Shown here: one piece after another, positions 9,670 to 18,292 of the stretch | Numbering within the stretch: position 1 is the stretch's first letter | Layout of the letters: each line of letters starts with the position of its first letter | DNA from: Deltaproteobacteria bacterium | GTDB lineage: Bacteria; Desulfobacterota; Desulfarculia; Desulfarculales; Desulfarculaceae | Assembly (NCBI GenBank): GCA_020444165.1 | Contig: JAHLLK010000029.1 | Span: 1-59,109 of the forward strand | DNA length: 59,109 bases | Direction of reading: 5' to 3' | The notes under the pieces: model-generated | What the model saw: only the letters and a program-made list of their open reading frames with translations | What the model was told of the DNA's origin: nothing | Databases searched by the model: none | Program-made: the position numbers and the translations under genes

Positions 9670-11587
9670 AGTGCGCCTCCAGGTTCAACTCGGGAGCGGT
9701 CGGGTCGCCTTCCAAAAAGAGCCGCGCCCAGATCTCCAGGCCCAGGGCCAGCCACAGCATGAAGTAGTGCCACCTGAGCCGGGGGTGGGCCGGGTGGTCC
9801 ATGATGGCCTTCAGGAACTTGTAGTCGAACCAGCCCCGGTCCATGACCCGCTCCCGGGTGAGGATGCGGCCGGCCACGTCCTTCAGGTCCTTCTGGAACT
9901 GGAGATAGGGGTTGAAGGTGAAACCCCATTTTTTCTTCTTGATGGCCCGGGGGGGCAGGATGCCCTTCATGGCCTTGCGGAACAGGTCCTTGGTGTGGTT
10001 GCCCTCCATCTTCAGTTCGGCCGGGATGGTCAGGGCGAAGTTCACCAGGTCGCGGTCCAGGAAGGGCACCCGGACCTCCAGGCCGTTGGCCATGGAGGTG
10101 CGGTCCTCGTTCATCAAGAAGTCATCGATCATCTTGGTCTGCAGCTCGGTCCAGAGCATCTGCTCCTGGGGCTGGCCCGGCAGCATGTCGAACCAGGGCC
10201 GGAGCGCCCCGTCCACCGGTTCAATGGGCCGGCCCAGCCAGGCCGGGCCGTAGAGTTGCCAGGCTCCGGGGTCGAAGTCCCAGACGTTCCTCAGGATCTG
10301 GTAGTAACGGCAGGGGTCGCCCAAAGCCAGGGCCAGCTGCCCGCCGCGGCGGTACTCGTCCCAGCTGAGCTTGCCCGTGGCCTTCTGGGCCTTGTAGAGC
10401 TGGCCGCTCAGCCAGGGGAGAGCCCCTCGGGAGAGGAACCCGGCCACGTGGTTGTGCAGGTTCCGCACCGGGTACATGAAGCGGTTGACGGTGTAGCCGG
10501 CCAACAGCTCGTCGCCGCCCAGGCCGCCCATGACCACCTTCACGCTCTGGCTGGCGAAGCGGGCCAGGAGATAGCCCTGCAGCACGTTCTCCTTGGGCTC
10601 CTCGGCAAACCACACCACCTCGGGGTAGTGCTTCAGGGCGTCCAGGTCCAGGGACATCTCGTGGTGGTCGGTGCCGAAGTGCCGGGCCACCAGGCGGGCG
10701 TCGTCCAGCTCGTCGGTGGGCTCGTTGAAGCCCAGGGTGAAGCTCGAGACCGGCTGGTCCGCCTCCTCGGCCAGGTAGGCCGCCAGGGAGGAGGAGTCCA
10801 GGCCGCCGGAGAGGTAGAGCCCCACCGGCACGTCGGCGATCATCTGCTTCTTCACCGCCTGGTGCAGGTAGTGGCGGATGCCCTCCATGGCCTCGGAAGC
10901 GTTCTCCGTGGTTTGCCGCGGCGGGGTCCAGAAATGGTAGCGGCAGCGGCTGACGTGGCCGCCGGGCCGCAGGATCAGGTACTCGCCGGGCAACAGGCGG
11001 TGGAAGCCCTCCAACAGGGTCCGCTGGCCGGGGATGTAGCGCAGGTTCATGAAATAGTGCAGGGCCTGGAAGTCCACGTCCCGGGCCAGGGAGCGGTCCT
11101 GCAACAAGGCCTTCAGCTCCGAGGCGAAGCGCAGGGTGGCCCCGTCGAAGTGCACGTGCAGGGGCTTGACCCCGAAATAGTCCCGCACCAAGAGCAACTG
11201 GCGCTGGGCCGCGTCCCACAGGGCAAAGGCGAAGATGCCGTCCAGGCGGGGCAGGAAGTCCACCCCGAACTCCTCGTAGCCGTGCACCAGGACCTCGGTG
11301 TCGCTGGTGGTGCGGAAGGTGTGGCCCCGGGCCACCAGCTCGTCCCGCAGCTCCGGGAAGTTGTAGATCTCGCCGTTGTACACCACCCAGATCGATTCGT
11401 CCTCGTTGGACATGGGCTGATCGCCGGTCACCAGGTCGATGATGGAAAGCCGGGTGTGGCCCAGCACGGCCTCGCCCAGGTCCTTGGTGGCCAGGCCGTC
11501 GGGGCCCCGGTGCCGGAGGCTTTCGGTCATGGCGCGGGTGATCTCGATGTCGGCCCTGGGGCCGACCATGCCAGCTATGCCGCACAT
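9662..11587 (-). CDS. asnB: Glutamine-hydrolysing asparagine synthase-type amidotransferase
   Basis: 641 residues. The start is set by MCGIAG, which places the catalytic Cys at position 2 of the N-terminal Ntn glutaminase; YNGEIYNFPELR follows. The C-terminal synthetase half has the ATP pyrophosphatase loop SGGLDSS. Proteins of this size in glycan clusters may amidate a sugar acid rather than free aspartate, and the position between a VpsJ-like gene (5-base gap) and a methyltransferase gene (8-base overlap) favours that role. Function as housekeeping asparagine synthase cannot be excluded. Confidence 0.9.
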   Translation of the reverse strand: MCGIAGMVGPRADIEITRAMTESLRHRGPDGLATKDLGEAVLGHTRLSIIDLVTGDQPMSNEDESIWVVYNGEIYNFPELRDELVARGHTFRTTSDTEVLVHGYEEFGVDFLPRLDGIFAFALWDAAQRQLLLVRDYFGVKPLHVHFDGATLRFASELKALLQDRSLARDVDFQALHYFMNLRYIPGQRTLLEGFHRLLPGEYLILRPGGHVSRCRYHFWTPPRQTTENASEAMEGIRHYLHQAVKKQMIADVPVGLYLSGGLDSSSLAAYLAEEADQPVSSFTLGFNEPTDELDDARLVARHFGTDHHEMSLDLDALKHYPEVVWFAEEPKENVLQGYLLARFASQSVKVVMGGLGGDELLAGYTVNRFMYPVRNLHNHVAGFLSRGALPWLSGQLYKAQKATGKLSWDEYRRGGQLALALGDPCRYYQILRNVWDFDPGAWQLYGPAWLGRPIEPVDGALRPWFDMLPGQPQEQMLWTELQTKMIDDFLMNEDRTSMANGLEVRVPFLDRDLVNFALTIPAELKMEGNHTKDLFRKAMKGILPPRAIKKKKWGFTFNPYLQFQKDLKDVAGRILTRERVMDRGWFDYKFLKAIMDHPAHPRLRWHYFMLWLALGLEIWARLFLEGDPTAPELNLEAHYA

Positions 11588-11592
11588 ATGCT

Positions 11593-12804
11593 TTATCTTT
11601 TCTCTGGAGAAGCTTCGCCAGTTGAATCCAGGGTCATTAGGAGGCCCAGGGCATAGGCCATCCAGGCGTTGCACCAGCGCATAAGGGTGTAGCGCTTGGT
11701 GAAGTGGCGGCCTTTCTGGTAGTAGAACCAGCCCTGGGGAGTCTGCATGTTATCCAGCGCCCACGCCGCGGTGCGCTCCGCGTCGGCCCGGCAGGTGGGG
11801 TCCCGCCACTGGGCCGCCTTGACAAAGGTCACCACCGCCTGGGCCGCCCCGTGCACGTCCTGGGGAAAGTCCTTGTCCGACATCCACTTGGGCGCCCCGT
11901 CGGGCAGGAACAGGTGGCGGCGGTAAAAGGCCAGCCCCAGGTCGTAACGCGGCAGGAACTCCGCATCACCGGTGTGCCGGCTGTATTCCAAAAGCCAATC
12001 CAACACGTTGCCGGTGTGGTAGTTGTCGATCTTGGCGATGGCCGACTTGGCCGGCCAGGCATAATACCAGGCCCCTTCCGGGGTCTGCTTGTCCACCAAA
12101 AAGGCCATGAGCCGCCGGGCCTCGCTGGAGAGCTCCGGCTCCCGGGTCAGGCTGCCCACCCAGCCCAGGATGGTGGCGGCCAGGCCGTTGATGTTCAACA
12201 CGGCCCAGGTGCTCCCCGGGATGTAGCCGATGTTCCGCATGGTCGGCTCGTTGATGGGGGCTTCCAGGTCCTTCAGGATGAAGTCCACGCTGCTCCGGGC
12301 CACGGCCAGGTGCTCCGGGTCGCCGGTGATCTCGTGGGCCTTCAAAAAGGCGTAGGAGATGTTGCCGGTGACCACGATGTTGGGGCAGTACTTGGGCGCG
12401 TAGAACCTTAGGTTCTGCCAGGCGTGGTCATAGCCCCAGCACATGCCGGAGTAGCCCTGGCAGGCGTGGTCCTTGAGCCAGGTCAGGAGAATTTCGGCCT
12501 CGGCCAAGTCCGCCTTTTGGCCCTGGGCCTGGTAGCGGTGGAGATAGGCCAGGGCGAAAAGGGCGATACCCTTGGGATTGCGGGATTTTTCGGTGAAGAC
12601 CAGGGGCCGGAGATTGATGGGCGAGCGGGCCCAGGCCGGGGCCATGAACATGCGGAGGTATTGGTTGTTCAAGGACAGGGCCCGCATGACGGGGCTGTTG
12701 AACACGTCGAACTTGCTGTAGCCCGCGTAGTCCTGGCCCTGGGCCCAGGTGAGCACCCGGTTCAGGCTGTCGGCCAGGCGGCTTCCCGTCAGCGCGCCGG
12801 TCAT
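11593..12804 (-). CDS. VpsJ-like / six-hairpin-type polysaccharide biosynthesis protein
   Basis: 403 residues, no signal peptide. Repeated helical hairpins rich in Trp, Tyr and His (GMCWGYDHAWQNLRFYAP, GAWYYAWPAKSAIAKIDNYHTGNVL, QGWFYYQKGRHFTKRYTLMRW) point to an alpha/alpha-barrel like those of glycan lyases, hydrolases and VpsJ-type exopolysaccharide proteins. The ATG shares one base with the DUF354 stop (TGATG), so the pair is coupled. Exact activity is unknown; a glycan-modifying role is inferred from neighbours. Confidence 0.7.
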   Translation of the reverse strand: MTGALTGSRLADSLNRVLTWAQGQDYAGYSKFDVFNSPVMRALSLNNQYLRMFMAPAWARSPINLRPLVFTEKSRNPKGIALFALAYLHRYQAQGQKADLAEAEILLTWLKDHACQGYSGMCWGYDHAWQNLRFYAPKYCPNIVVTGNISYAFLKAHEITGDPEHLAVARSSVDFILKDLEAPINEPTMRNIGYIPGSTWAVLNINGLAATILGWVGSLTREPELSSEARRLMAFLVDKQTPEGAWYYAWPAKSAIAKIDNYHTGNVLDWLLEYSRHTGDAEFLPRYDLGLAFYRRHLFLPDGAPKWMSDKDFPQDVHGAAQAVVTFVKAAQWRDPTCRADAERTAAWALDNMQTPQGWFYYQKGRHFTKRYTLMRWCNAWMAYALGLLMTLDSTGEASPEKR

Positions 12805-13874
12805 CAGCGGGCCCCCAACAACCGCGCCCGGTGGCGCCGGGCGTGCTCCTCCACCACCTCGGCCACGTAGGCGGTCACGTCGATGCGCTCGTCCAGGAGC
12901 CGGCAATGCTCCTGGTGGTGCTTCTCCTTCAGCTCGGCCCGGGAGAGCCACTCCACCGCCGTGGCGATGGCCGCGTCCTCTTCCTCGCACCGGAAGTAGC
13001 GCACCAGGCCGTAGCGCTCCTCCTGCTCGTCGGTGTAGCCCCGGCCCAGGGGCGAGACGAACACCCCGGGTGTGCCCATCACCGCGGCCTCCGAGGCCAT
13101 GGTGGCGCTTTCGCCCACATACAGGCTGGCGTAGTGCAACAGATGGTGAATCTTGGAAGGGTCGCCCCGGTAGGCATAGGGGGCCAGCTCCGGCGGCAGC
13201 GGCGCTTCGGAGCTGATGACCACCCGGCCCAGGGGCTCCAGGGCCGCCACCAGGCGCTTCTTGCCCTCGGGGCTGAAGCCCCGGTCGCCGATGTCGTGGC
13301 CCGAGCCCCAGCCCACGAACCTGACCACGGTGAAGACCTCGTCCGGCGAGAACCCCAGCTCGGCCAGCACCGCGGGGTCGGGCGCGAAGCGGCAGGGGTG
13401 CAGATAGGCCAGCTCGTGGTAGCCGGGATAGCAGACCTGGCCCCGGCGGATGCGGCCCTGGTAGCAGTGGGGGGTGTGGATCTCGGTGGCAAAGGGATAG
13501 GTGATGAAGTTGGACACCACCGCGTTTTCCGTGTCGTAGAACACCAGGGAGGGGATGCGCCGCAGCCAGCCCACGTGCACGATGAAGGTGCCGGCAATGG
13601 CGCACATGGCGTCCGGCCGGAACTCCTGCACCAGACGGAACAGCTTGGCTTGGCGCTCCAACAGCTCCCGGGCCAGGCCGCCCACTCCGGAGCGGGCCTT
13701 GGAAAGGCAACGGTGGGCATAACCCAGCTCGTCCAAAAGATCCAGGGTGAGGTCCTTCTCCCGCGAGGTGATGAGCACCTCATGGCCCTTTTGCTGCCAG
13801 ATGTCGATGGAATTGCGGAAAAAATGGACGTGGGCGGGATGGGTTATGTCAGCCAGGATTCTGAGTTTCGGCAT
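12804..13874 (-). CDS. DUF354 family protein (GT-B/UDP-GlcNAc 2-epimerase-like fold)
   Basis: 356 residues. The opening KLRILADITHPAHVHFFRNSIDIWQQKGHEVLITSREKD is the characteristic DUF354 start, and the C-terminal half has YVGESATMASEAAVMGTPGVF, the sugar-nucleotide-binding region shared with the UDP-GlcNAc 2-epimerase/GT-B fold. The family is usually found in surface-polysaccharide loci, with no settled activity. The start at 13874 was chosen over 13937 because conserved sequence begins there. Second gene of the minus-strand operon, 80 bases after the GT2 gene. Confidence 0.85.
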   Translation of the reverse strand: MPKLRILADITHPAHVHFFRNSIDIWQQKGHEVLITSREKDLTLDLLDELGYAHRCLSKARSGVGGLARELLERQAKLFRLVQEFRPDAMCAIAGTFIVHVGWLRRIPSLVFYDTENAVVSNFITYPFATEIHTPHCYQGRIRRGQVCYPGYHELAYLHPCRFAPDPAVLAELGFSPDEVFTVVRFVGWGSGHDIGDRGFSPEGKKRLVAALEPLGRVVISSEAPLPPELAPYAYRGDPSKIHHLLHYASLYVGESATMASEAAVMGTPGVFVSPLGRGYTDEQEERYGLVRYFRCEEEDAAIATAVEWLSRAELKEKHHQEHCRLLDERIDVTAYVAEVVEEHARRHRARLLGAR

Positions 13875-13954
13875 CGGGCGTTTTCCCGGGGAAAGTCCCT
13901 GCTTTGTTTTGAGAGTGATGCAAGGTGCGCCCTGCACCGCGCATCGCCCTCATT

Positions 13955-14827
13955 TTACTTCCGGAACTGTGAACTCATGCGCAACAAGGCGATCTGCTCG
14001 GAGATGAGCCCCAAGACCAGGATCAAGACGCCCACGGTCACGGAAATGATGATGGGGATGGTCCAGGCCCGGCCCAGGAACAGCTTGACCAGGGCCACGC
14101 AGAGCCCCGGGGCCATGGCCACCACCGACAGCGGCAGGCAGATTTTGAGGGGCACGAACAGCATGCCGATGCGGGCGATGATGAACACGAACTTGGCCCC
14201 GTCCCGGAGGATCTTGATCTTGCTCTCGCCCACCCGCTGGGCCGCCTCGATGGAGATGTGCTTCACCGGGTAGCCCATGCGGTAGATGGAGATGGTGGAG
14301 GTGGAGGGCGAGGAAAAGCCGTTGGGCAGGAGATTGACGATGGTTTTGGCCACCCCGGCGTCCAGGGCCCGGAAGCCGCTGGTCAGGTCGCGGATCTTGT
14401 GCCCGGAGATGTAGGAAGCCATGGCGTTGTAAAAACGGTTGCCCCAGGCGCGGAGCCAGGTGGATTGGGAATTTTGGGTCCGGGCGCCCACCACCAGGGC
14501 ATAGCCCGGGAAAAACTCCAGGAGCCGGGGGATGTCCCGGGGCGAGTGCTGGCCGTCGCCGTCCATGAGGACGATCACGTCCCCCTGGGCGTTGCGGATG
14601 CCGGTCTTCACCGCCGCGCCGTTACCGATGTTATAAGGATGGGAGACCACCTGGGCCCCGGCCTCGGCGGCCTGGGCGGCAGTGGCGTCGGAGGAGCCGT
14701 CGTTGATCACCAGGATCTCGTACTCGTAATCCAGTTCGTCCAGGACTTCCCGCACGCCGCGGACCACCTTGGCGATGACGGGTTCCTCGTTGTAAGCCGG
14801 GATTACAATGCTGATCTTGGAAACCAA
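13955..14827 (-). CDS. GT2 glycosyltransferase, polyprenyl-phosphate hexose synthase type
   Basis: 290 residues. N-terminal GT-A domain with SIVIPAYNEE, VINDGSSD and MDGDGQHSPRD (DxD-like), then the GFRALD segment, followed by two C-terminal hydrophobic segments (around 215-245 and 255-285). This resembles DPM1/ArnC-type enzymes that load a sugar on a polyprenyl phosphate. I chose TTG at 14827 because AAGGGGG lies eight bases upstream; a longer frame reaches 14932 without conserved sequence. First gene of the operon running down to 8779. Confidence 0.85.
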   Translation of the reverse strand: MVSKISIVIPAYNEEPVIAKVVRGVREVLDELDYEYEILVINDGSSDATAAQAAEAGAQVVSHPYNIGNGAAVKTGIRNAQGDVIVLMDGDGQHSPRDIPRLLEFFPGYALVVGARTQNSQSTWLRAWGNRFYNAMASYISGHKIRDLTSGFRALDAGVAKTIVNLLPNGFSSPSTSTISIYRMGYPVKHISIEAAQRVGESKIKILRDGAKFVFIIARIGMLFVPLKICLPLSVVAMAPGLCVALVKLFLGRAWTIPIIISVTVGVLILVLGLISEQIALLRMSSQFRK

Positions 14828-14950
14828 AGCGGCAAACCCCCTTGTCTCGCCTGTCCGGCCGGGGCGGCTGGGCGCGCCCCCCTGGCCGTACCGTAGCCCT
14901 TGCCTTCCGGTGGTGCGGGCCCGTGGGTTCAAGGTTGAAGGAAGTCTTCT

Positions 14951-14978
14951 TTTACACTGTTCCCCGCGGGGGTGCCAA
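14951..14978 (-). promoter_or_regulatory. Candidate promoter of the GT2-DUF354-VpsJ-asnB operon
   Basis: On the minus strand, TTGGCA (14973-14978) is followed after 16 bases by TGTAAA (14951-14956), about 120 bases before the GT2 start. Confidence 0.35.
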
Positions 14979-14997
14979 TATTTTCTGTAAAGAGAGC

Positions 14998-15177
14998 CGG
15001 GTGCGGCCGCCCCGGGGCCCGACGCGCAACCACCCGATAAACTGGGGGTAAGTTCCCCGGCCGGCCGGGGACGCTTTGGGCCGGGGCGAAGCGCCCCCTG
15101 GTCCCGGCCTCCCTGGCTCGGGGCGGAGCTTCCCGGGACCTCCGTGTGAAAAACTGGGGATTTAAAGCAATGGGGTC
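14998..15177. other. Hairpin-rich intergenic stretch without a gene
   Basis: This part of the 421-base gap holds an 18-base palindrome (TCCCCGGCCGGCCGGGGA, near 15053) and GGGGCG-AAG-CGCCCC (near 15082). No coding frame or known RNA class is recognisable. Confidence 0.4.
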
Positions 15178-15206
15178 TGGACAGTCGGGAAATCCCTGTT
15201 TACCAT
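15178..15206 (+). promoter_or_regulatory. Candidate promoter of the Cys-rich protein gene
   Basis: TGGACA (15178-15183), 17-base spacer, TACCAT (15201-15206), 43 bases before the start codon. Confidence 0.4.
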
Positions 15207-15248
15207 TTTTTTAGTGGCCAAACAGGTCAGCTTGTGAAGGAGATTGTC

Positions 15249-15545
15249 ATGGCACCCCATCCTCAGCCCCAGGGCCCCACTGCCCAGCGGAATTTCGCCT
15301 GTAAATCCTATGAGACCTGCCTGAATCAAGCCGACTCCGCGGGTTGGCCGGGCTTTTCCTGTGAAGCGTGTTCCTTGTGCGATCACGAACCCAACGATTG
15401 GCGGCAAAGACAACAGGACGACATGGAGCCCTTGTTGGAGCTGTGGGCCGAGGTCTTCGGCCGGCCGGTACGGCGGCTGATGCGATCCGGCTCGCCGGAA
15501 GACCCGCCGGACGTGCGCTCGCTGTTGGCCTGGTGGGAGCAGTAG
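15249..15545 (+). CDS. Small Cys-rich protein of unknown function
   Basis: 98 residues. Five Cys residues lie in the pattern C-x5-C then C-x2-C-x2-C (ACKSYETCL and SCEACSLC), with conserved-looking Trp between them, so a zinc or iron-sulphur site is plausible. The C-terminal half is a predicted amphipathic helix ending WWEQ. AAGGAGA sits six bases before the ATG, and a promoter candidate is upstream. It is single and faces the tRNA-Arg gene. I cannot name a family with confidence. Confidence 0.7.
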   Translation: MAPHPQPQGPTAQRNFACKSYETCLNQADSAGWPGFSCEACSLCDHEPNDWRQRQQDDMEPLLELWAEVFGRPVRRLMRSGSPEDPPDVRSLLAWWEQ

Positions 15546-15590
15546 ACCCCTTCCCCGCCGCCTGCGGCGCGTAGCGACCAGCCCCCCCCC

Positions 15591-15622
15591 AAAAAAACGG
15601 GATCGGCCTGGGGCCGATCCCG
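15591..15622 (-). terminator. Intrinsic terminator of tRNA-Arg
   Basis: On the minus strand, a perfect 11-bp stem (CGGGATCGGCC arm, 3-base loop; 15598-15622) is followed by seven T (15591-15597). Confidence 0.9.
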
Positions 15623-15634
15623 TGCTTCTATCGG

Positions 15635-15711
<77 letters not shown>

Positions 15712-15731
15712 ACTTTCTCTGCTGAGCCGTT

Positions 15732-15760
15732 TTTTTACCACAGGCTCGGTCGGTTGTCCA
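15732..15760 (-). promoter_or_regulatory. Candidate promoter of tRNA-Arg
   Basis: On the minus strand, TGGACA (15755-15760), 17-base spacer, TAAAAA (15732-15737), about 20 bases before the tRNA 5' end. Confidence 0.5.
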
Positions 15761-15792
15761 CCACCCGGCGCGTTTGCGGCCCGGGGCCGGCC

Positions 15793-18033
15793 TCAACGGA
15801 CCTGGGGAGCCAACCACCCCGTGTCAATCAGGATTTCTCCGCTGGTCTGGTTCCGCCAGGCCAGTTCCTCCGCCCCATCGCCGTCGAAATCGCCGGCGGC
15901 CCAGGGCCGCCAGCCAGGGGCGACCACCCAGGGGGTGTCCGGGGAGCCTTGGCGCGTGGCGCCGGCCAAGAGCCAGGTGAGTCCCTGCCGGTCGGAATCA
16001 TGCCACCACACCAGGCGGAACTCGCCGGCCGTGGAGCCGGCCAGCACCGCGGCCAGGCTCCAGCCGGAGCCGGGCAGCCAGCCCAGGCTTTGCCAGGCCA
16101 GGCCGCCCTCCAGGCTGACCAGGCCCAGGCGCACCTCGCCGCCGGCCGGGTCCCACCACACCAGATCGCTCCGCCCGTTGCCGTCGAAATCCCGCCGCGC
16201 CGGGCCAGACGCCGCCGTGGCAGCAGCCGCCGCCCCGGCCGGGCTGCTGGTCCCGGCCCGGAACCCCGCCACGCTGGAGGACGTTTCCGGGAAGACCGCG
16301 CCGGCGCTGCCGGTCAAGGAGGCCAACCGCCTTGCCGCGGCCGCCGCCTCCCCCCCGCCGGAGGCCAGCGTGGCTCCGCCCGGGAGGGCCACGGCCGCCT
16401 CCACCCGGGCCGTGGGCAAAACGGGATAGGCGAAGCCCAGGCTGGAGTGCTGCTCCCAGCCGGGCAGGTTGGCCAGGATCCAGTTCCGCTCCCCCGCCTT
16501 GATGGTGTAGAGGTGGCGGCCGGCCGTGGTGTGGTAGAGCTTGTACACCTCGCTGGTCTCGGCCACCGGGGCGCCGAAGATGTAGCCTTCCACCCGCTCG
16601 TAGGCCCAACCCAGGCTCTCCAGGCTGAGCCGCTCGGCCAGGGCCTTGGTGTAGTAATGCAACCCGGTATAGGCGTTGTAGAGGCGATACACCGCCGAGG
16701 CGCCGCCGCCCGGCCCGTCCATCACGTAGAACGGCGGGGGGGTGGACTCGTCGTTGTAGCCATGGGCCACCGCGTTGTCGAACTCGGTACGCCGGGTGGT
16801 GAAGAAGTGATAGTAGAGGTTGGGGTTGTAGGCCCGGTACATGGCCGTGGGCGAGGGGTCGCCCAGCTCATGGGCCCCTATGTCGATGGCCGGCCCCTGG
16901 GGCCGGGGGGTGCCGTCAAAGTCATCGGTCAGCCCGGCCACGGCCAGGCCGGAATCCACCACCCCGGCCACCGCGCTGGTCAGGTGCAGATCGCCCGAGC
17001 TGGGGGCGGCGAACCACGTGACCTGAGCCGTGGGGTAGTTGTGGCTCACCGTGTTCAGGCCGCTGTCCCGGTCGGTTATTTCCCGGTTGGTCAGGTTGTT
17101 CTCGATGACGCAGCCGGTGGTGGCCGCGAAGCGGTACTCGATGGCCGAGAGGTAGGTATGCTCCTGGATGACGGTGTTGTTGTACACCTGGGCGCCGTCA
17201 GCCGACTCCAGGGAGATGCCCACGTCGGCGAAGCCCTCCGACGTGTCATGATAGATCATGTTGTTGCGGATGATTCCGCCATGATGCCCCCGGTCGCCCA
17301 GGCCGAAGCCGATGCCCCGGTCGCAGTTGACGATGACGTTTTTCTCCACCAGGGTATTGGTGGAGCCGCTCCAGAAGTGCACCGCGTGCTCGGCCACGTC
17401 ATCCGCGGGGCTCCTGATCTGGCGGAACACGTTGTTCCGGACCACCCAGCCCACCGCGGCGTGGGCGTCAATCCCGCCGATGTACCACTGCGGCCCTATG
17501 CCGGCGCTGTACTCCAACACACAACGCTCCACCAGGCCCCCGTCGGAGTGCACCCCGGGGTTGGCCTGGTCCCAGGACACCTTGATCATCTGCTCGCCGG
17601 TGTCCAGGATGTGCAGGTTCCTGAGGATCGGCGTCTGGGCCGCGGGCTGCATCTGCACCGCGTGGTTGGCCACGTTCCTCAGCGTGAGGTTCTCGGCCCG
17701 GAAGTTGGACCCGGCCACGTTGAACACGTGGCTGACCGGACCGGTCATGCCCTGGCCCTGGATGGTCACCGCCGCCCGGTTGCCCGATTGGCTGGTGACC
17801 GTCACGTTGTCGGCCTCGACCCACAGCATGTCGTCCAGGTTGTACACCCCGTCGGCCAGGACGATGTTGGTATCGCCTCCCGTGAAGTTGGCCGCCCATA
17901 CGGCGTCGGCCAGCTCGGTGGCATTGGTCACCAAAACGGTATGGAGGGAGTCGGCGGCAGGGGCCCAGCCGGGCAGGCTGAGCGCCCACAGGACCCAGAG
18001 GCCCAGGACTCCCTGGCGGAGGAAAAGGCGCAT
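15793..18033 (-). CDS. Secreted parallel beta-helix protein with DUF5648-like and FG-GAP-like regions
   Basis: 746 residues. A Sec signal peptide is cleaved around ALSLPGWAPAA-DS. Residues 30-390 read as a right-handed beta-helix (short repeats such as VERCVLEYS, VVRNNVFRQI, VEKNVIVNCDRGIGFG, IIRNNMIYHD, VYNNTVIQE), as in pectate lyases and glycan epimerases. Residues 395-530 contain YRAYNPNLYYHFFTTRRTEF, VYRLYNAYTGLHYYTKAL and VYKLYHTTAGRHLYTIKAG, the repeats of DUF5648-type modules. The C-terminus has two FG-GAP/VCBS-like units (DFDGNGRSDLVWWD, DFDGDGAEELAWRN) that may bind calcium. An Ala/Gly-rich linker separates them. A carbohydrate-binding or -cleaving role outside the cell is inferred. 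Confidence 0.8.
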   Translation of the reverse strand: MRLFLRQGVLGLWVLWALSLPGWAPAADSLHTVLVTNATELADAVWAANFTGGDTNIVLADGVYNLDDMLWVEADNVTVTSQSGNRAAVTIQGQGMTGPVSHVFNVAGSNFRAENLTLRNVANHAVQMQPAAQTPILRNLHILDTGEQMIKVSWDQANPGVHSDGGLVERCVLEYSAGIGPQWYIGGIDAHAAVGWVVRNNVFRQIRSPADDVAEHAVHFWSGSTNTLVEKNVIVNCDRGIGFGLGDRGHHGGIIRNNMIYHDTSEGFADVGISLESADGAQVYNNTVIQEHTYLSAIEYRFAATTGCVIENNLTNREITDRDSGLNTVSHNYPTAQVTWFAAPSSGDLHLTSAVAGVVDSGLAVAGLTDDFDGTPRPQGPAIDIGAHELGDPSPTAMYRAYNPNLYYHFFTTRRTEFDNAVAHGYNDESTPPPFYVMDGPGGGASAVYRLYNAYTGLHYYTKALAERLSLESLGWAYERVEGYIFGAPVAETSEVYKLYHTTAGRHLYTIKAGERNWILANLPGWEQHSSLGFAYPVLPTARVEAAVALPGGATLASGGGEAAAAARRLASLTGSAGAVFPETSSSVAGFRAGTSSPAGAAAAATAASGPARRDFDGNGRSDLVWWDPAGGEVRLGLVSLEGGLAWQSLGWLPGSGWSLAAVLAGSTAGEFRLVWWHDSDRQGLTWLLAGATRQGSPDTPWVVAPGWRPWAAGDFDGDGAEELAWRNQTSGEILIDTGWLAPQVR

Positions 18034-18184
18034 TTCCTTAGCTCCTTGGCGGGCGGGCGGGGGTCGCTTTGCCTGTGACTTCGCTGGAGAGATTTAATCA
18101 TACTGAATGTCGGTCATTGCTGACCAGCCAAATCGCGCCCAGGGCGCGAAGCGGGGCGGGGCGGACGCTTCCCCAGGCCCTGCT

Positions 18185-18212
18185 TTGCATTGGCCGCCCG
18201 GCTTGCTATGAT
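18185..18212 (+). promoter_or_regulatory. Candidate promoter of the M20 peptidase gene
   Basis: TTGCAT (18185-18190), 16-base spacer, TATGAT (18207-18212), about 80 bases before the start. Confidence 0.45.
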
Positions 18213-18292
18213 CCAGGTTGAAACCATTCCCGCCGGCCCCCGCGCTTCCCGCTCCCGGGTCGGACCCTTGTCCTTTCTATCTAGGAGCTGGC

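Noticed and set aside
11593..13710. A single 705-residue minus-strand reading frame
   Set aside because: Only the C-terminal 403 residues (from 12804) look like protein; the rest is the DUF354 gene read in another frame. The coupled TGATG junction supports two genes.
14998..15177. Riboswitch or small RNA before the Cys-rich gene
   Set aside because: Several GC palindromes exist, but no consensus of a known class, and the promoter candidate at 15178-15206 lies downstream of them.
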